From positions 1-64,000 of the forward strand of contig NZ_JXKQ01000005.1 of assembly GCF_001885945.1 (NCBI RefSeq): 64,000 nucleotides of DNA. Reading direction: 5' to 3'. The notes below the pieces were generated by a model. That model was not told the DNA's origin, searched no databases, and saw only the letters and a program-made list of their open reading frames with translations. This DNA comes from Enterococcus hermanniensis. GTDB lineage: Bacteria; Bacillota; Bacilli; Lactobacillales; Enterococcaceae. Positions 26,331-36,163 of this stretch are shown one piece after another. Within the stretch, counting starts at the first letter, position 1. The number at the start of each line of letters is the position of its first letter. A program made the position numbers and the translations under genes.

Positions 26331-27029
26331 TTACATACTATATTCTTCGACATGTTCTTTGATTAAACCACTTGGGATATCATGCAAACGATACCCATTT
26401 CCCCAGTAAGTAATGATTCGCACATTATCAATATGAGCATGTGCTATTTTTTTTCGGATATTACCGACAGCAGTCGACATCTGGACTAATCGGGATTTAC
26501 TAACGGTATCATTCCAGACTCTGTTGCAGAGCTCATCTCTAGATATGATCTTTCCGTCACTTTCTGCTAAAGCATTGATAATTTTTTTTTCAATATTATT
26601 CAATGAACTATACAGCAGAACTAAGTCTTGCTTTTTCATTTCAGATTGTCTCATTAATCCCTTTGTGATGGAATCAGTTGCTCTTTCTCGTGTGTCACTC
26701 ATCAATAAAAACTCTCTTAATTCAGTCATTGAACAGTCAATAGATAGACAATGATTGTCGTCAATTGTTGGAAGAGGTTCATCCGTTCGGCGAAGATAGT
26801 GCAGCTCTTTTTCGACGACGATTGGTAGAATCTCGTTAAATTCTTGATTGGTCAAGGTTTCACTAAAGATCACGATATCAAATAATGACAAAATATCTTC
26901 AAAATACTGAGGCCGATCTCCATCGTAAAATTCTTTTAAAACAAATACTTCGTAATCTAAACGTTGCAACTCATTCTGAAAATCTTGTTCAATGATAATA
27001 TTTCTAGTTAAAATAATTACTTTTTTCAA
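26331..27029 (-). CDS. Orphan winged-helix regulator with receiver-like N-terminal domain (paralogue 1)
   Basis: The ~232-aa protein has an N-terminal ~110-residue alpha/beta domain laid out like a response-regulator receiver (VIILTRN strand, DIVIFSETLTNQEF). It does not show the conserved phospho-acceptor Asp/Lys set. A C-terminal OmpR/PhoB-type winged helix follows (LNNIEKKIINALAESDGKIISRDELCNRVWNDT, then RIITYWGNGYRLH). No sensor kinase is adjacent. The only possible starts are TTG codons at 27035 and 27029; the latter is 9 nt from GGGGGAG and aligns with its paralogue at 27960. Low-efficiency initiation and a structured leader suggest tight control. Confidence 0.78.
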   Translation of the reverse strand: MKKVIILTRNIIIEQDFQNELQRLDYEVFVLKEFYDGDRPQYFEDILSLFDIVIFSETLTNQEFNEILPIVVEKELHYLRRTDEPLPTIDDNHCLSIDCSMTELREFLLMSDTRERATDSITKGLMRQSEMKKQDLVLLYSSLNNIEKKIINALAESDGKIISRDELCNRVWNDTVSKSRLVQMSTAVGNIRKKIAHAHIDNVRIITYWGNGYRLHDIPSGLIKEHVEEYSM

Positions 27030-27090
27030 TCCCAATCACTCCCCCACCTTTAATCCCATTCATTTTATATCTACTATTCTAAAAACAGCT

Positions 27091-27205
27091 AAAGTACCAC
27101 TAGATAGACCAATTTATTTAATTAGCAGCCTTGATAATTCTTCGTTACATCTAGCACCGCGGTACTTTTGGCTTTCACTATCCCATCATTTTTTCTAGTA
27201 CCACT
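27091..27205 (-). promoter_or_regulatory. Candidate RNA leader with mutually exclusive pairings (attenuator-like)
   Basis: Transcribed leftward, segment A (27205-27197, AGUGGUACU) can pair with segment B (27168-27149, AAAGUACC..CUAGAU). B can instead pair with segment C (27105-27091): 8 perfect pairs AAAGUACC/GGUACUUU plus 6 pairs CUAGAU/AUCUAG. A short U run (27085-27081) follows C. A-B and B-C pairing exclude each other. The start codon lies ~60 nt further on. Confidence 0.5.
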
Positions 27206-27259
27206 TTTTTTGATCTCAGAAATGTTTCTTTTTAACGTTTCTAATATTAACCGCTAGCC

Positions 27260-27273
27260 AGAAAACGCTTTTA
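27260..27273 (-). promoter_or_regulatory. Candidate cre site upstream of the 26331 regulator leader
   Basis: TAAAAGCGTTTTCT on the minus strand matches 13 of 14 positions of TGWAARCGYTWNCW (A instead of G at position 2), about 55 bp upstream of leader segment A. Confidence 0.4.
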
Positions 27274-27881
27274 TTTCTATTCATTCAAAAATCAAGATAA
27301 AATTTGGAATCATCCAAATACAACTTAAGTTATATTAACTTCTAAAAAAAATAATCCTATTGAACATTAATGGCATTAAATATTATTTTAATTTGAAAAA
27401 TAAATATTTATACTTTGATGACTAACGATTTAAAAAAATTATAAAATATCTTTTATAACATATCAATGATTTATTAACATTTAATAAAACCTTTTTTTTA
27501 AGATACTTTTGGCTAAACGAATTTTTTTAGCTATTATTTCAAATAGGAACTCCCTATTTTTTTGTAATATCTAAGAAAACCACTATGTAATAAGTATTTT
27601 TTAGTTCGCTTGATTTAAAATCAAACTTACCACTAATTTTAGATGAAACGCTTTATGATTTTACGACTTGCTTATTCTATATTTTTGTTTTTTTATACAT
27701 TTTTTTATTTCTTAAAATGATTTCGTATTTTGTCTTTAATTTCATAGCCAACTATCGTGGTCTGAAAATTACTAATACGATCGCTTAAAAGACCTTCTGT
27801 TTAAGTAAATATTTAGTGAAGGTTCTCAACCTTTTTATCTTATTTCATTAAGAATCATTTTTCATGTATCAATCCCTGCTA

Positions 27882-27937
27882 TAAATAAAAAAGTGAAGTC
27901 ATTACAATCCTTAGTCGACTAAGGACTTGATGACTTC
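27882..27937 (-). terminator. Nested-palindrome terminator of the 27960 gene
   Basis: Outer arms GAAGTCAT/ATGACTTC (27895-27902, 27930-27937) enclose a perfect 16-bp palindrome CCTTAGTCGACTAAGG (27909-27924); a T-rich stretch follows on the minus strand. Confidence 0.82.
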
Positions 27938-27959
27938 ATCTTAATATAGTTAAATTACT

Positions 27960-28664
27960 TTATTGAATTCCAACGTTGCCTAATTCAATTACATCATTTT
28001 CAATATAATCAAAAATCTTTTTATTTAATCGATAACCTTGTCCCCAAACAGTTTGAATCGCTTCATCCCCAAATTCTCCTTGGAGTTTTTCATTCACTTT
28101 TGAGACGACTTTTGACAAACTAGCTAAGACAGATTTTGTTGGTGCTTTTTCCCAGATTTGTCGACTGATTTCTTCACGTGGAACTGTGCGATCCCCAGAC
28201 TTGATCAAATAGTAGACTATTTCTTTTTGTTTAAGTTTCAAATTCATATTCGACAATTTTTGTTTAACAGATATTTGTTGCGCTCTATCCGCATCTTGAA
28301 AAGATAGATGAAAAACTTCTGCAACTACTAATAATTCTCTTAATCTTTCTAGACTTGCTCCGATAGGAATACAAGCATCAAAGCTAGCATTTATTTCATC
28401 TCCACAAGTTGTTTCCACTGCTCGACGAAAAAGTTTAAAATCTCCTTGTGGCAGTTGTTGAACTAGTTCATTCGTTTCATTATCATATAATGTTTCGCTA
28501 AAGATGATTCCTTCGAATTGATTGATAAATTGTGGAGTAATCACTTCTTTTTTTATCATTTCTACCACATTACTAGAACAATAAACTTCATTTCCTAATT
28601 GTTTTAATTGAAGTTCGAAACGCTCTTCATATAAAGGTACCTTTGTCAAAAGTAATAGTCGCAT
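27960..28664 (-). CDS. Orphan winged-helix regulator with receiver-like N-terminal domain (paralogue 2)
   Basis: The 234-aa protein shares layout and local sequence with the 26331 product: a short MRLLLLTKVPLYEERF start, IIFSETLYDNETNEL in the middle of a receiver-like domain, and a C-terminal wHTH (LKLKQKEIVYYLIKSGDRTVPREEISRQIWEKAPTKSVLASLSKVVSKVNEKL, then IQTVWGQGYRLN). The phosphorylation Asp pocket is not recognisable. A frame extends to 28721, but GAGAGGG lies 7-8 nt before the ATG at 28664. No kinase partner nearby. The two proteins probably arose by duplication and may bind related sites. Confidence 0.8.
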   Translation of the reverse strand: MRLLLLTKVPLYEERFELQLKQLGNEVYCSSNVVEMIKKEVITPQFINQFEGIIFSETLYDNETNELVQQLPQGDFKLFRRAVETTCGDEINASFDACIPIGASLERLRELLVVAEVFHLSFQDADRAQQISVKQKLSNMNLKLKQKEIVYYLIKSGDRTVPREEISRQIWEKAPTKSVLASLSKVVSKVNEKLQGEFGDEAIQTVWGQGYRLNKKIFDYIENDVIELGNVGIQ

Positions 28665-28889
28665 ATTTTTCCCTCTCTTTAAAGCTAAATTTTTAGATAA
28701 ATTCCAAAAATCACTTGTCATATGTTAATAAATACATATTTTTCAATTACACCATACAAATGATAAGTTTATTTGTCATTAAAATAAAAAAAAAGTTATT
28801 TTCAAAGATAATTATAATATGATGATAGCTCAAGGTCAATTGAATATCGACTATTTATGTATAAATATTGCTGAACTAATTAATTTATA

Positions 28890-28940
28890 CATAAAAAGCT
28901 ATTTGATTCTACTAAGAGAGAATCAAATAGCTTTTATAGA
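28890..28940 (-). terminator. Terminator of the AzgA-type permease gene
   Basis: AAAAGCTATTTGATTCT and AGAATCAAATAGCTTTT form a perfect 17-bp stem with an 8-nt loop, with A/T flanks. Confidence 0.9.
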
Positions 28941-28945
28941 TTTCT

Positions 28946-30259
28946 TTATTTTACATTTAAGATCCACATGAAGCCAATGAAGACGAAGAATAAAGCATAC
29001 ATAATAATCGATACTTCTTTCCCACGTTTAGCAGCAATCATTGTGATTGGATAAAAGATAAAGCCTAAGGCAATCCCATCTGAGATGCTGTAAGTTAAAG
29101 GCATCCCAATCAAAATCAAGAAAGAAGGAATCGCAATTTCTAATTCTCCCCAATTGATTTGACGTAACGACTGAGCCATCAAGACGCCTACCATAATCAA
29201 AGCTGGTGCTGTAACTTGGGAAGTAACTACAGATAATAATGGAGAAAAGAATAATCCGAAAATAAAGAATACCCCCGTTGTGATCGCCGTTAATCCTGAA
29301 CGTCCACCAACTGCGATCCCCGCAGATGATTCGACGAATGCTCCAACTGGAGATGTACCTAATAATGAACCAGCTAGCATTGCAGTTGAGTCAGAAGCTA
29401 ACGCTTTACCGACACGCGGCATTTTATTATCCTTCATAAAGCCAGCTTGATTTGCTAACCCAACTAATGTCCCTGCCGTATCAAAGAATGTTACTAATAA
29501 GAATGTCAATACGACCACCCATAATTGCAGTGTGTTGATATCTTTTACATGTTTTAAAGCAACCAAAAAGGTCGGTTTCAAACTAGGAGCTGCTGAAACG
29601 ATATGTGTTGGAACATCAATCAAGCCGGTTACTAATCCTAATAAAGTTGTTGCAACCATTCCAATAAAAATTCCACCCGGTACACGCCGAACCATTAAGA
29701 TAGCTGTCACGATTAAGCCAAAAACAGTTAACCACGTTGAGCCAGTATTCATGGAACCCAAACCGACTAAAGTGGATTTATTGGCCACGATGATTCCACC
29801 TTCACTTAATCCAAGGAAAGCAATGAATAAGCCGATACCACCTGAAATCGCATATTTTAGATCAGCTGGAATAGCATCAATAATCAATTCACGTAATTTA
29901 AAGATTGTAATCAAAATAAAAATCAACGAAGCAACAAAAACACCAGCTAAAGCTGTTTCCCAACGAATCCCCATACCGATACAGACGGAATAAGAAAAGA
30001 AGGCATTGATTCCTAATGCTGGAGCAGTAGCGATTGGATAGCGCGCTAGAACACCCATCAATATACACCCTAAAGCACTTGCCAAGGCAGTGGCTGTAAA
30101 CACGGCGCCTTCATTCATTCCTGATGCACCTAGTACGCTAGGATTAACAAAAAGAATGTAGGCCATTGAAATAAAGGTAGTGAAGCCGGCCAAAATTTCT
30201 CTTTTTACTGTTGTATTCAATTTTTCAAGTTCAAAATAGGAATTAATTTTCCCTTTCAT
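28946..30259 (-). CDS. NCS2/AzgA-family purine permease (adenine/guanine/hypoxanthine)
   Basis: This 437-aa membrane protein has ~12-14 helices and belongs to the AzgA-like (PbuG/PbuO) branch. It has the N-terminal REILAGFTTFISMAYILFVNP, the TAPALGINAFFSYSVCIGMG motif, the ISGGIGLFIAFLGL helix, the FFDTAGTLVGLANQAGFM signature and TSPVGAFVESSAGIAVGGRSGLTA. It imports nucleobases with protons. GGGGG lies 8 nt before the ATG. Two inverted PurR-like boxes flank its promoter. No purine riboswitch aptamer was found in the ~60-nt leader. Confidence 0.92.
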   Translation of the reverse strand: MKGKINSYFELEKLNTTVKREILAGFTTFISMAYILFVNPSVLGASGMNEGAVFTATALASALGCILMGVLARYPIATAPALGINAFFSYSVCIGMGIRWETALAGVFVASLIFILITIFKLRELIIDAIPADLKYAISGGIGLFIAFLGLSEGGIIVANKSTLVGLGSMNTGSTWLTVFGLIVTAILMVRRVPGGIFIGMVATTLLGLVTGLIDVPTHIVSAAPSLKPTFLVALKHVKDINTLQLWVVVLTFLLVTFFDTAGTLVGLANQAGFMKDNKMPRVGKALASDSTAMLAGSLLGTSPVGAFVESSAGIAVGGRSGLTAITTGVFFIFGLFFSPLLSVVTSQVTAPALIMVGVLMAQSLRQINWGELEIAIPSFLILIGMPLTYSISDGIALGFIFYPITMIAAKRGKEVSIIMYALFFVFIGFMWILNVK

Positions 30260-30280
30260 GAATCTTCCCCCTATAATCTG

Positions 30281-30292
30281 AATAATGTTCGT
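30281..30292 (-). promoter_or_regulatory. PurR-like box in the 5' leader of the purine permease gene
   Basis: On the minus strand TTTTACGAACATT resembles the PurBox AWWWCCGAACWWT (11 of 13). It forms a perfect 12-bp inverted repeat with 30381-30392 and lies between the transcription start and the ribosome-binding site. Confidence 0.55.
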
Positions 30293-30326
30293 AAAATAAT
30301 CATTTTTTTTCTAAACAACGTTGATT

Positions 30327-30355
30327 ATCATATAATAAACTGACTAATAAGTAAA
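30327..30355 (-). promoter_or_regulatory. Promoter of the purine permease gene
   Basis: Minus strand: -35 TTTACT (30355-30350), 17-nt spacer, -10 TATGAT (30332-30327). Confidence 0.55.
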
Positions 30356-30380
30356 TAGCAATGTACAAAAACAGCAAAAC

Positions 30381-30392
30381 ACGAACATTATT
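30381..30392 (+). promoter_or_regulatory. PurR-like box upstream of the purine permease promoter
   Basis: ACGAACATTATT, the exact reverse complement of 30281-30292, placed about 25 bp upstream of the -35 box. It also lies ~110 bp upstream of menA on the other strand. Confidence 0.55.
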
Positions 30393-30506
30393 TGGCAAAA
30401 AGACAAAAACACGAGAAACCCTTTTCATCAATTAGGGGCAAACTAGTGGACATTCTCCAAAATAATCGATACCTTTGATATTGATTGAATCGAAAGGAGA
30501 ATTATT

Positions 30507-31418
30507 TTGAAACAACTTAGCTTCAAACAATTTTGGGAGTTATCTGAAATCTATACTGCTCCGTTGAACTTATTTATTATTTTATTAGGTTATGCTATTG
30601 CTAAATTTCAATTGAATAGTTTACCAAGTCCGGCTTTCTTTCTCTTTGTTTTAATTATTGTAATGTTTCATATCACTGTAAATATCTTCAATAATTATAT
30701 GGACTATAAAAATGCTTCTGATGAAAATTACAAGCAACAAACAAATATTATCGGACGTGACCACTTAGATATCCGATTTGTTAGAAATATCTATTTATTT
30801 AGTTTAGCGATGTCATTTCTACTAGGGATCATTTTAGTTTGGCATACCAATTGGGTCATTGGTGTCTTAGGGGTCATTGGTTTTTATATCGGTTTATTTT
30901 ATTCCTATGGACGGCGTCCTTTGAACAGCTTGCCTATTGCTGAAGCATTAACGGGAACTGCGAGTGGCTTTTTTATTCCTATGATCAGCTATTATTTAGC
31001 CATCTACCAAGACTACACACTCACTTGGCCAATGATCGGTAAAGTATTTTTGATCAGTTTGCCCCTTGTATTGATGATGTTTAATAATTTATTAGCCAAT
31101 AATACTTGCGATTTAGAAGAAGACATCGAAAATCATCGCAAAACTTTGGTTTATTATTTAGGCAAACCATTAGCTGTGAACGTCCTACTGAGCGTTTATG
31201 CTTTTAGCTTTATTTGGTTGTTGGTTCTTGTTTTTACCGGATTAGCACCTTGGACGGTTCTGTTCTTACTATTGTTATTTCCAAAAAATTGGTCCCAATT
31301 GAAAGAATACCGAACCATACAAGATAAGAAAAAAACATTCCCAATTGTTTTAAAAGCAATGTCGGCCATTATGGTCCTTTATCCTGTTCTTTATTTTATT
31401 GGTTCGCTCTTTTTATAG
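30507..31418 (+). CDS. menA: 1,4-dihydroxy-2-naphthoate polyprenyltransferase MenA (UbiA superfamily)
   Basis: MenA attaches a polyprenyl chain to DHNA to make demethylmenaquinone in the membrane. The 303-aa protein has ~8-9 helices and both prenyl-diphosphate Mg-binding motifs: NNYMDYKNASDE in the first half and NNLLANNTCDLEEDIENHRKT in the second. AAAGGAGA is 6 nt before a TTG start codon. Other men genes are not nearby, so this is a lone menA as often seen in enterococci. Divergent from the purine permease; bidirectional terminator shared with deoC. Confidence 0.92.
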   Translation: MKQLSFKQFWELSEIYTAPLNLFIILLGYAIAKFQLNSLPSPAFFLFVLIIVMFHITVNIFNNYMDYKNASDENYKQQTNIIGRDHLDIRFVRNIYLFSLAMSFLLGIILVWHTNWVIGVLGVIGFYIGLFYSYGRRPLNSLPIAEALTGTASGFFIPMISYYLAIYQDYTLTWPMIGKVFLISLPLVLMMFNNLLANNTCDLEEDIENHRKTLVYYLGKPLAVNVLLSVYAFSFIWLLVLVFTGLAPWTVLFLLLLFPKNWSQLKEYRTIQDKKKTFPIVLKAMSAIMVLYPVLYFIGSLFL

Positions 31419-31420
31419 AC

Positions 31421-31450
31421 AAAAAAACCGTCTAAATCAGGCGGTTTTTT
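31421..31450. terminator. Bidirectional terminator between menA and deoC
   Basis: AAACCGTCT and AGGCGGTTT pair (one G-T) around AAATC with A7 and T6 flanks. Confidence 0.9.
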
Positions 31451-31458
31451 CTATATTT

Positions 31459-32136
31459 TTAGTTAACTAAAGAGCGATATTCTTCAATAATTTTTATACC
31501 AGAACTAGTTCCTAAGCGCTCAGCTCCTGCGTCAATCATTTGCAGTGCCGTAGATAGATCACGAATGCCACCAGCCGCTTTGACTTTTACGGCAGCACCA
31601 ACTGTTTTTTTCATTAATAAAACATCGGTAGTAGTAGCTCCAGCTGGTCCAAAGCCGGTCGACGTTTTGACAAAATCAGGTTTTACTTCCTTTGCGATCA
31701 AGCAAACTGCTTTTTTCTCCTCGTCTGATAAGTAACAAGTTTCTAAGATCACCTTGCTAAGTATCTTCCCTTTACGAGACGCCCTTACGATGGCCTGCAT
31801 TTCTCTTTTTATATACGCCAAATCTCCCATTTTCAATCGACCAATATTTATTACGTAATCAATTTCATTAGCGCCATTTTTAATGGCATCTTGTACTTCG
31901 AAGACTTTCGCTTCGATCGTTGTTTGTCCTAACGGGAATCCGATAGCAGCACCGACATGCACCGGGCTATCTTTTAGAAAAGTATGGCACATCTTTACAG
32001 GATATGAATTGATCGCTACCATTTTAAACCCATACGAATCGGCTTCTTCACATAATTTTTTAAACTCATTTTTTTGAGCAGCTGCTTTTAACAATGTATG
32101 GTCGATCATATTAGCTAATTCTTCTAAGGCAATCAT
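31459..32136 (-). CDS. deoC: Deoxyribose-phosphate aldolase
   Basis: DeoC cleaves 2-deoxyribose-5-phosphate to glyceraldehyde-3-phosphate and acetaldehyde in deoxynucleoside catabolism. It is a TIM-barrel class I aldolase of 225 aa: DHTLLKA at the N terminus, the Schiff-base Lys in FVKTSTGFG near residue 156, and the second conserved Lys in VKAAGGIRD. Phosphate-binding GTSSG near the end. AAGGAAG lies 6 nt before the ATG. It follows a rhodanese gene by 27 nt, probably one transcript; deoD, pdp and other deo genes are not in the window. Confidence 0.95.
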   Translation of the reverse strand: MIALEELANMIDHTLLKAAAQKNEFKKLCEEADSYGFKMVAINSYPVKMCHTFLKDSPVHVGAAIGFPLGQTTIEAKVFEVQDAIKNGANEIDYVINIGRLKMGDLAYIKREMQAIVRASRKGKILSKVILETCYLSDEEKKAVCLIAKEVKPDFVKTSTGFGPAGATTTDVLLMKKTVGAAVKVKAAGGIRDLSTALQMIDAGAERLGTSSGIKIIEEYRSLVN

Positions 32137-32163
32137 CGGTAACTTCCTTTCGATTAAATTCTT

Positions 32164-32463
32164 TTATTTGCTAAGTTCCCCTGGCCAAGCTGTTGTCCCT
32201 CCAGCTACACTAGTCACATTAAAACCTTGACCGGCTAAATATTCTTGAGCCATTGCTGAACGTTTGCCTGTTTGACAAATCAAATAATATTTCTGATCTT
32301 TCGTTAATTGCTGTTCTGCAATGTCTAAATTGCTTAAGGGCCAATTTTGAGCCATTGGTATATGACCTTGTTGATAGTCTTTATTTTCTCGGATATCAAA
32401 AATATTGAGCTGTTGTTTTTGCGTTAAGTCATAAAATTCTTCCATACTGATTGAACGTTCCAT
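32164..32463 (-). CDS. Single-domain rhodanese-like protein
   Basis: The 99-aa cytoplasmic protein comprises one rhodanese domain: IFDIRENKDYQQGHIPMAQNWP, the active loop CQTGKRS with catalytic Cys, and the C-terminal VAGGTTAWPGEL. It resembles GlpE/PspE-type sulfurtransferases. A frame extends to 32505, but GGGGAG is 8 nt upstream of the ATG at 32463. It leads a likely two-gene unit with deoC, an unexplained pairing. Confidence 0.88.
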   Translation of the reverse strand: MERSISMEEFYDLTQKQQLNIFDIRENKDYQQGHIPMAQNWPLSNLDIAEQQLTKDQKYYLICQTGKRSAMAQEYLAGQGFNVTSVAGGTTAWPGELSK

Positions 32464-32548
32464 TTTTCTTTCTCCCCTGTCTCTTAGCCTCTTTCTATCC
32501 TTCATTTTTCATGACTTTGGTCTTTTTGTCAAAAAACTAGTTTTAAGC

Positions 32549-32598
32549 CAAAAAAATCCCCCTCCATGATTTAAGGAGAATCATGGAGAGGGATTTCT
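32549..32598 (-). terminator. Terminator of the cellobiose PTS operon
   Basis: AAATCCCTCTCCATGATT and AATCATGGAGGGGGATTT pair (18 bp, one G-T) with a 7-nt loop and a T run on the minus strand. Confidence 0.92.
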
Positions 32599-32921
32599 TA
32601 TGCACTAATTTTACGATAGACATCGATGATTTCTTTTGCTAAATCGGTAAAAGCAATCGATGTCATAAGATGGTCTTGACTGTGGACCGTCAAGAGATTT
32701 AAGTTTAGCTGTTCACCTTGGGCCTCTTTCGTTAATAATCCTGTTTGCGAATGATGTGCCTCAACTAGTGATTTTTCAGCTTCTTTGATTTTTTCGTCTG
32801 CTACTGTAAATTCCCCATTTTTTGCTTCTTGAATTGCTTCCATGGCGTTACTTTTAGCATTGCCCCCATGGATAATCAAACCCATGACTGCTTCTAAATT
32901 TTCCTCTTGCACGGTGCTCAC
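32598..32921 (-). CDS. PTS lactose/cellobiose-type EIIA
   Basis: The ~107-aa all-helical IIA of the Lac/Chb family accepts phosphate from HPr on a His and passes it to IIB. Family features: GLIIHGGNAKSNAMEAIQEAKNG at the N terminus, ADEKIKEAEKSLVEAHHSQTGLL containing the active His, and LNLLTVHSQDHLMTS. The start is GTG, either 32921 or the in-frame GTG at 32912, which is 9 nt from GGAA. It begins 3-12 nt after the IIB stop, at the end of the operon. Confidence 0.9.
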   Translation of the reverse strand: MSTVQEENLEAVMGLIIHGGNAKSNAMEAIQEAKNGEFTVADEKIKEAEKSLVEAHHSQTGLLTKEAQGEQLNLNLLTVHSQDHLMTSIAFTDLAKEIIDVYRKISA

Positions 32922-32924
32922 TTC

Positions 32925-33260
32925 CTAACTATTTATTTTAACTGATTGAATCATGGCGATTGCTTGGCCTAGAACTTTTTCACCATTCATCATGCCATAA
33001 TCTGTCATATTAATGACATCAATCGGAATGCCTAATGGTGTTAATTTTTCTTCAAATTGCTTTTGCATAAATCGGACTTGTGGTCCTAACAAAACCGTAT
33101 CAATTTTTTGTTCTTGCAACTTATTTGTTGCCTCGGCTGCTGCAGTCGCAAAAATAGTTACATCGATGGCTTGCGCAACCGCTGCCTTTTGCATTTTTGT
33201 CACGAGCATACTGGTGCTCATTCCAGCATTACAAACAAGCATAATCGTTTTTTTACTCAT
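32925..33260 (-). CDS. PTS cellobiose/lactose-type EIIB
   Basis: The 111-aa IIB domain protein carries the phospho-Cys near residue 10 in IMLVCNAGMSTSMLVTKM, followed by a Rossmann-like fold (DTVLLGPQVRFMQKQF). It takes phosphate from the IIA and transfers it to the sugar bound by IIC. GGAG lies 10 nt before the ATG. Located between the 6-phospho-beta-glucosidase and IIA genes. Confidence 0.92.
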   Translation of the reverse strand: MSKKTIMLVCNAGMSTSMLVTKMQKAAVAQAIDVTIFATAAAEATNKLQEQKIDTVLLGPQVRFMQKQFEEKLTPLGIPIDVINMTDYGMMNGEKVLGQAIAMIQSVKINS

Positions 33261-33297
33261 AGAATACTAGCTCCTTCATTTATTGATCGGAATATGT

Positions 33298-34740
<1,443 letters not shown>

Positions 34741-34752
34741 TTAATCCCGTCA

Positions 34753-36108
34753 TTAAGCTGGTACGTTTCCTTCAGCTTTATCGTTGCCAGTTTCTAAATC
34801 TTTTTCAATTTGCTCCATGCTTTCACCTTGTTCTTGTAAGTAATTCAATGAATCTACTTTTCGAACAAATGGTAAATAGATAAAGAAGCCCATTGTTAAA
34901 ACAATGGCTTGCAATAGTGCCGCTTGCCATCCGCCTACTAAGAAGCCTGAAATAATCGGTGGTGTTGTCCAAGGTACTTGAACAGCTGTAAATAATGGTA
35001 CTAACCCTGTATACAATGAGAAATACGTAATTGCTCCTGAAAGCATCGGAGTCAAAATGAATGGTACTGCCATCAATGGATTCATTACGATCGGAGTAGC
35101 AAATAAAATGGGTTCATTAATATTGAAAAAGGCTGGTAGCAATGCTAAGCGTCCTAATTGTTTGAATTGAGCAGAACGAGCAAACATTACCATAAACATA
35201 ACGATACCAATTGTCATACCAGCACCGGTCACGGTCATAAATTGATCTAAAAATTGTTGTGTAACGATATGGCCTCCATTTGCTACTGTTAATTCTTTGC
35301 CAGAATTTAAAATAGTCGTATTCTCTAATGAATTCGCTTGCAAGATTGGTCCCATGATACCACCAACTAGTGTTGATCCATGAACCCCGAAGAACCATAA
35401 GAATGGAACTAAGAACCCAAGCATCATTGCTCCGCCAAACGTATCCGTAACACCTTGCATCGGTGTTTGAATCACTTTATAAATTGCTTCTACTACAGTT
35501 GTGTTGAACACTTTATCAAAAATAATGTAGACAACTAATGAAAAAGTCGTGATTGCAGCTGCTGGAATCAGTGCTGTAAATGAGTTAGCTACATTCGTAG
35601 GAACTTGTTCTGGTAATTTAATTCGGATATCTCGTTTTAAGAACCATGAATACGCCCAGCCAACAAACAGACCAACTAAGATCGCACTGATCATTCCTTG
35701 ACCGCCTGTCCAAGTTTTATCGATCACATTTGTGACAACTGCTTTTGTATCTGCATTTGTAGCACTTGAATGTTGTGTCAATAAGAAGACTACTAAAGAG
35801 ATCATCCCAGCGGGTAATCCTTCAAACCCTTCTTCTTTTACATAAGAATTCGCAATCCCCATTACGGCAAAAATAGACATAATAGCAAAGGATGCACCAA
35901 AAGCTTCATTAAAATAAACATCTAAGCCACTGTTCGCTACCCAAGTTGAAACTGCTGGAATTGGAAAGTTTGCTAATAATAGAAAGACCGAACCCACGAT
36001 CGTAAATGGCATGGTATAAAGCATCCCGTTACGCAACGCTGTAATTGCTTTTGTATTTACAAATTTTAAAATAGGGGGCAATAATTTCTCATTGATAAAA
36101 TTGTTCAT
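34753..36108 (-). CDS. PTS cellobiose/beta-glucoside-type EIIC permease
   Basis: The 451-aa membrane permease of the Lac/Chb EIIC family has about 10 helices: an N-terminal LRNGMLYTMPFTIVGSVFLLLANFP and the conserved FFGVHGSTLVGGIMGPILQANSLENT. NEPILFATPIVMNPLMAVPFILTPM follows in the second half. The C-terminal tail is acidic (KDLETGNDKAEG). AAGGAG is 8 nt before the ATG. First gene of the IIC-bgl-IIB-IIA operon; the promoter region carries a cre site. Confidence 0.93.
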   Translation of the reverse strand: MNNFINEKLLPPILKFVNTKAITALRNGMLYTMPFTIVGSVFLLLANFPIPAVSTWVANSGLDVYFNEAFGASFAIMSIFAVMGIANSYVKEEGFEGLPAGMISLVVFLLTQHSSATNADTKAVVTNVIDKTWTGGQGMISAILVGLFVGWAYSWFLKRDIRIKLPEQVPTNVANSFTALIPAAAITTFSLVVYIIFDKVFNTTVVEAIYKVIQTPMQGVTDTFGGAMMLGFLVPFLWFFGVHGSTLVGGIMGPILQANSLENTTILNSGKELTVANGGHIVTQQFLDQFMTVTGAGMTIGIVMFMVMFARSAQFKQLGRLALLPAFFNINEPILFATPIVMNPLMAVPFILTPMLSGAITYFSLYTGLVPLFTAVQVPWTTPPIISGFLVGGWQAALLQAIVLTMGFFIYLPFVRKVDSLNYLQEQGESMEQIEKDLETGNDKAEGNVPA

Positions 36109-36163
36109 GCTTAATTCTCCTTAAATAAAATATTTTACTGCAGTGATTGGCCACTCACATGTT

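Larger units (their letters stand above)
27036..27959. other. Gene-free, very AT-rich 0.9-kb interval between two paralogous regulators
   Basis: No gene supported on either strand. It carries the leader of the 26331 gene with three complementary segments (27091-27205), a cre-like site (27260-27273), about 600 bp of AT-rich DNA in which I see nothing definite, and the terminator of the upstream paralogue (27882-27937). Confidence 0.7.

Noticed and set aside
27149-27169. Resemblance of TACCGCGG to the T-box antiterminator motif
   Set aside because: The flanking T-box stem I, specifier loop and the full AGGGTGGNACCGCG sequence are absent, and the downstream gene is a regulator and not an amino-acid gene.
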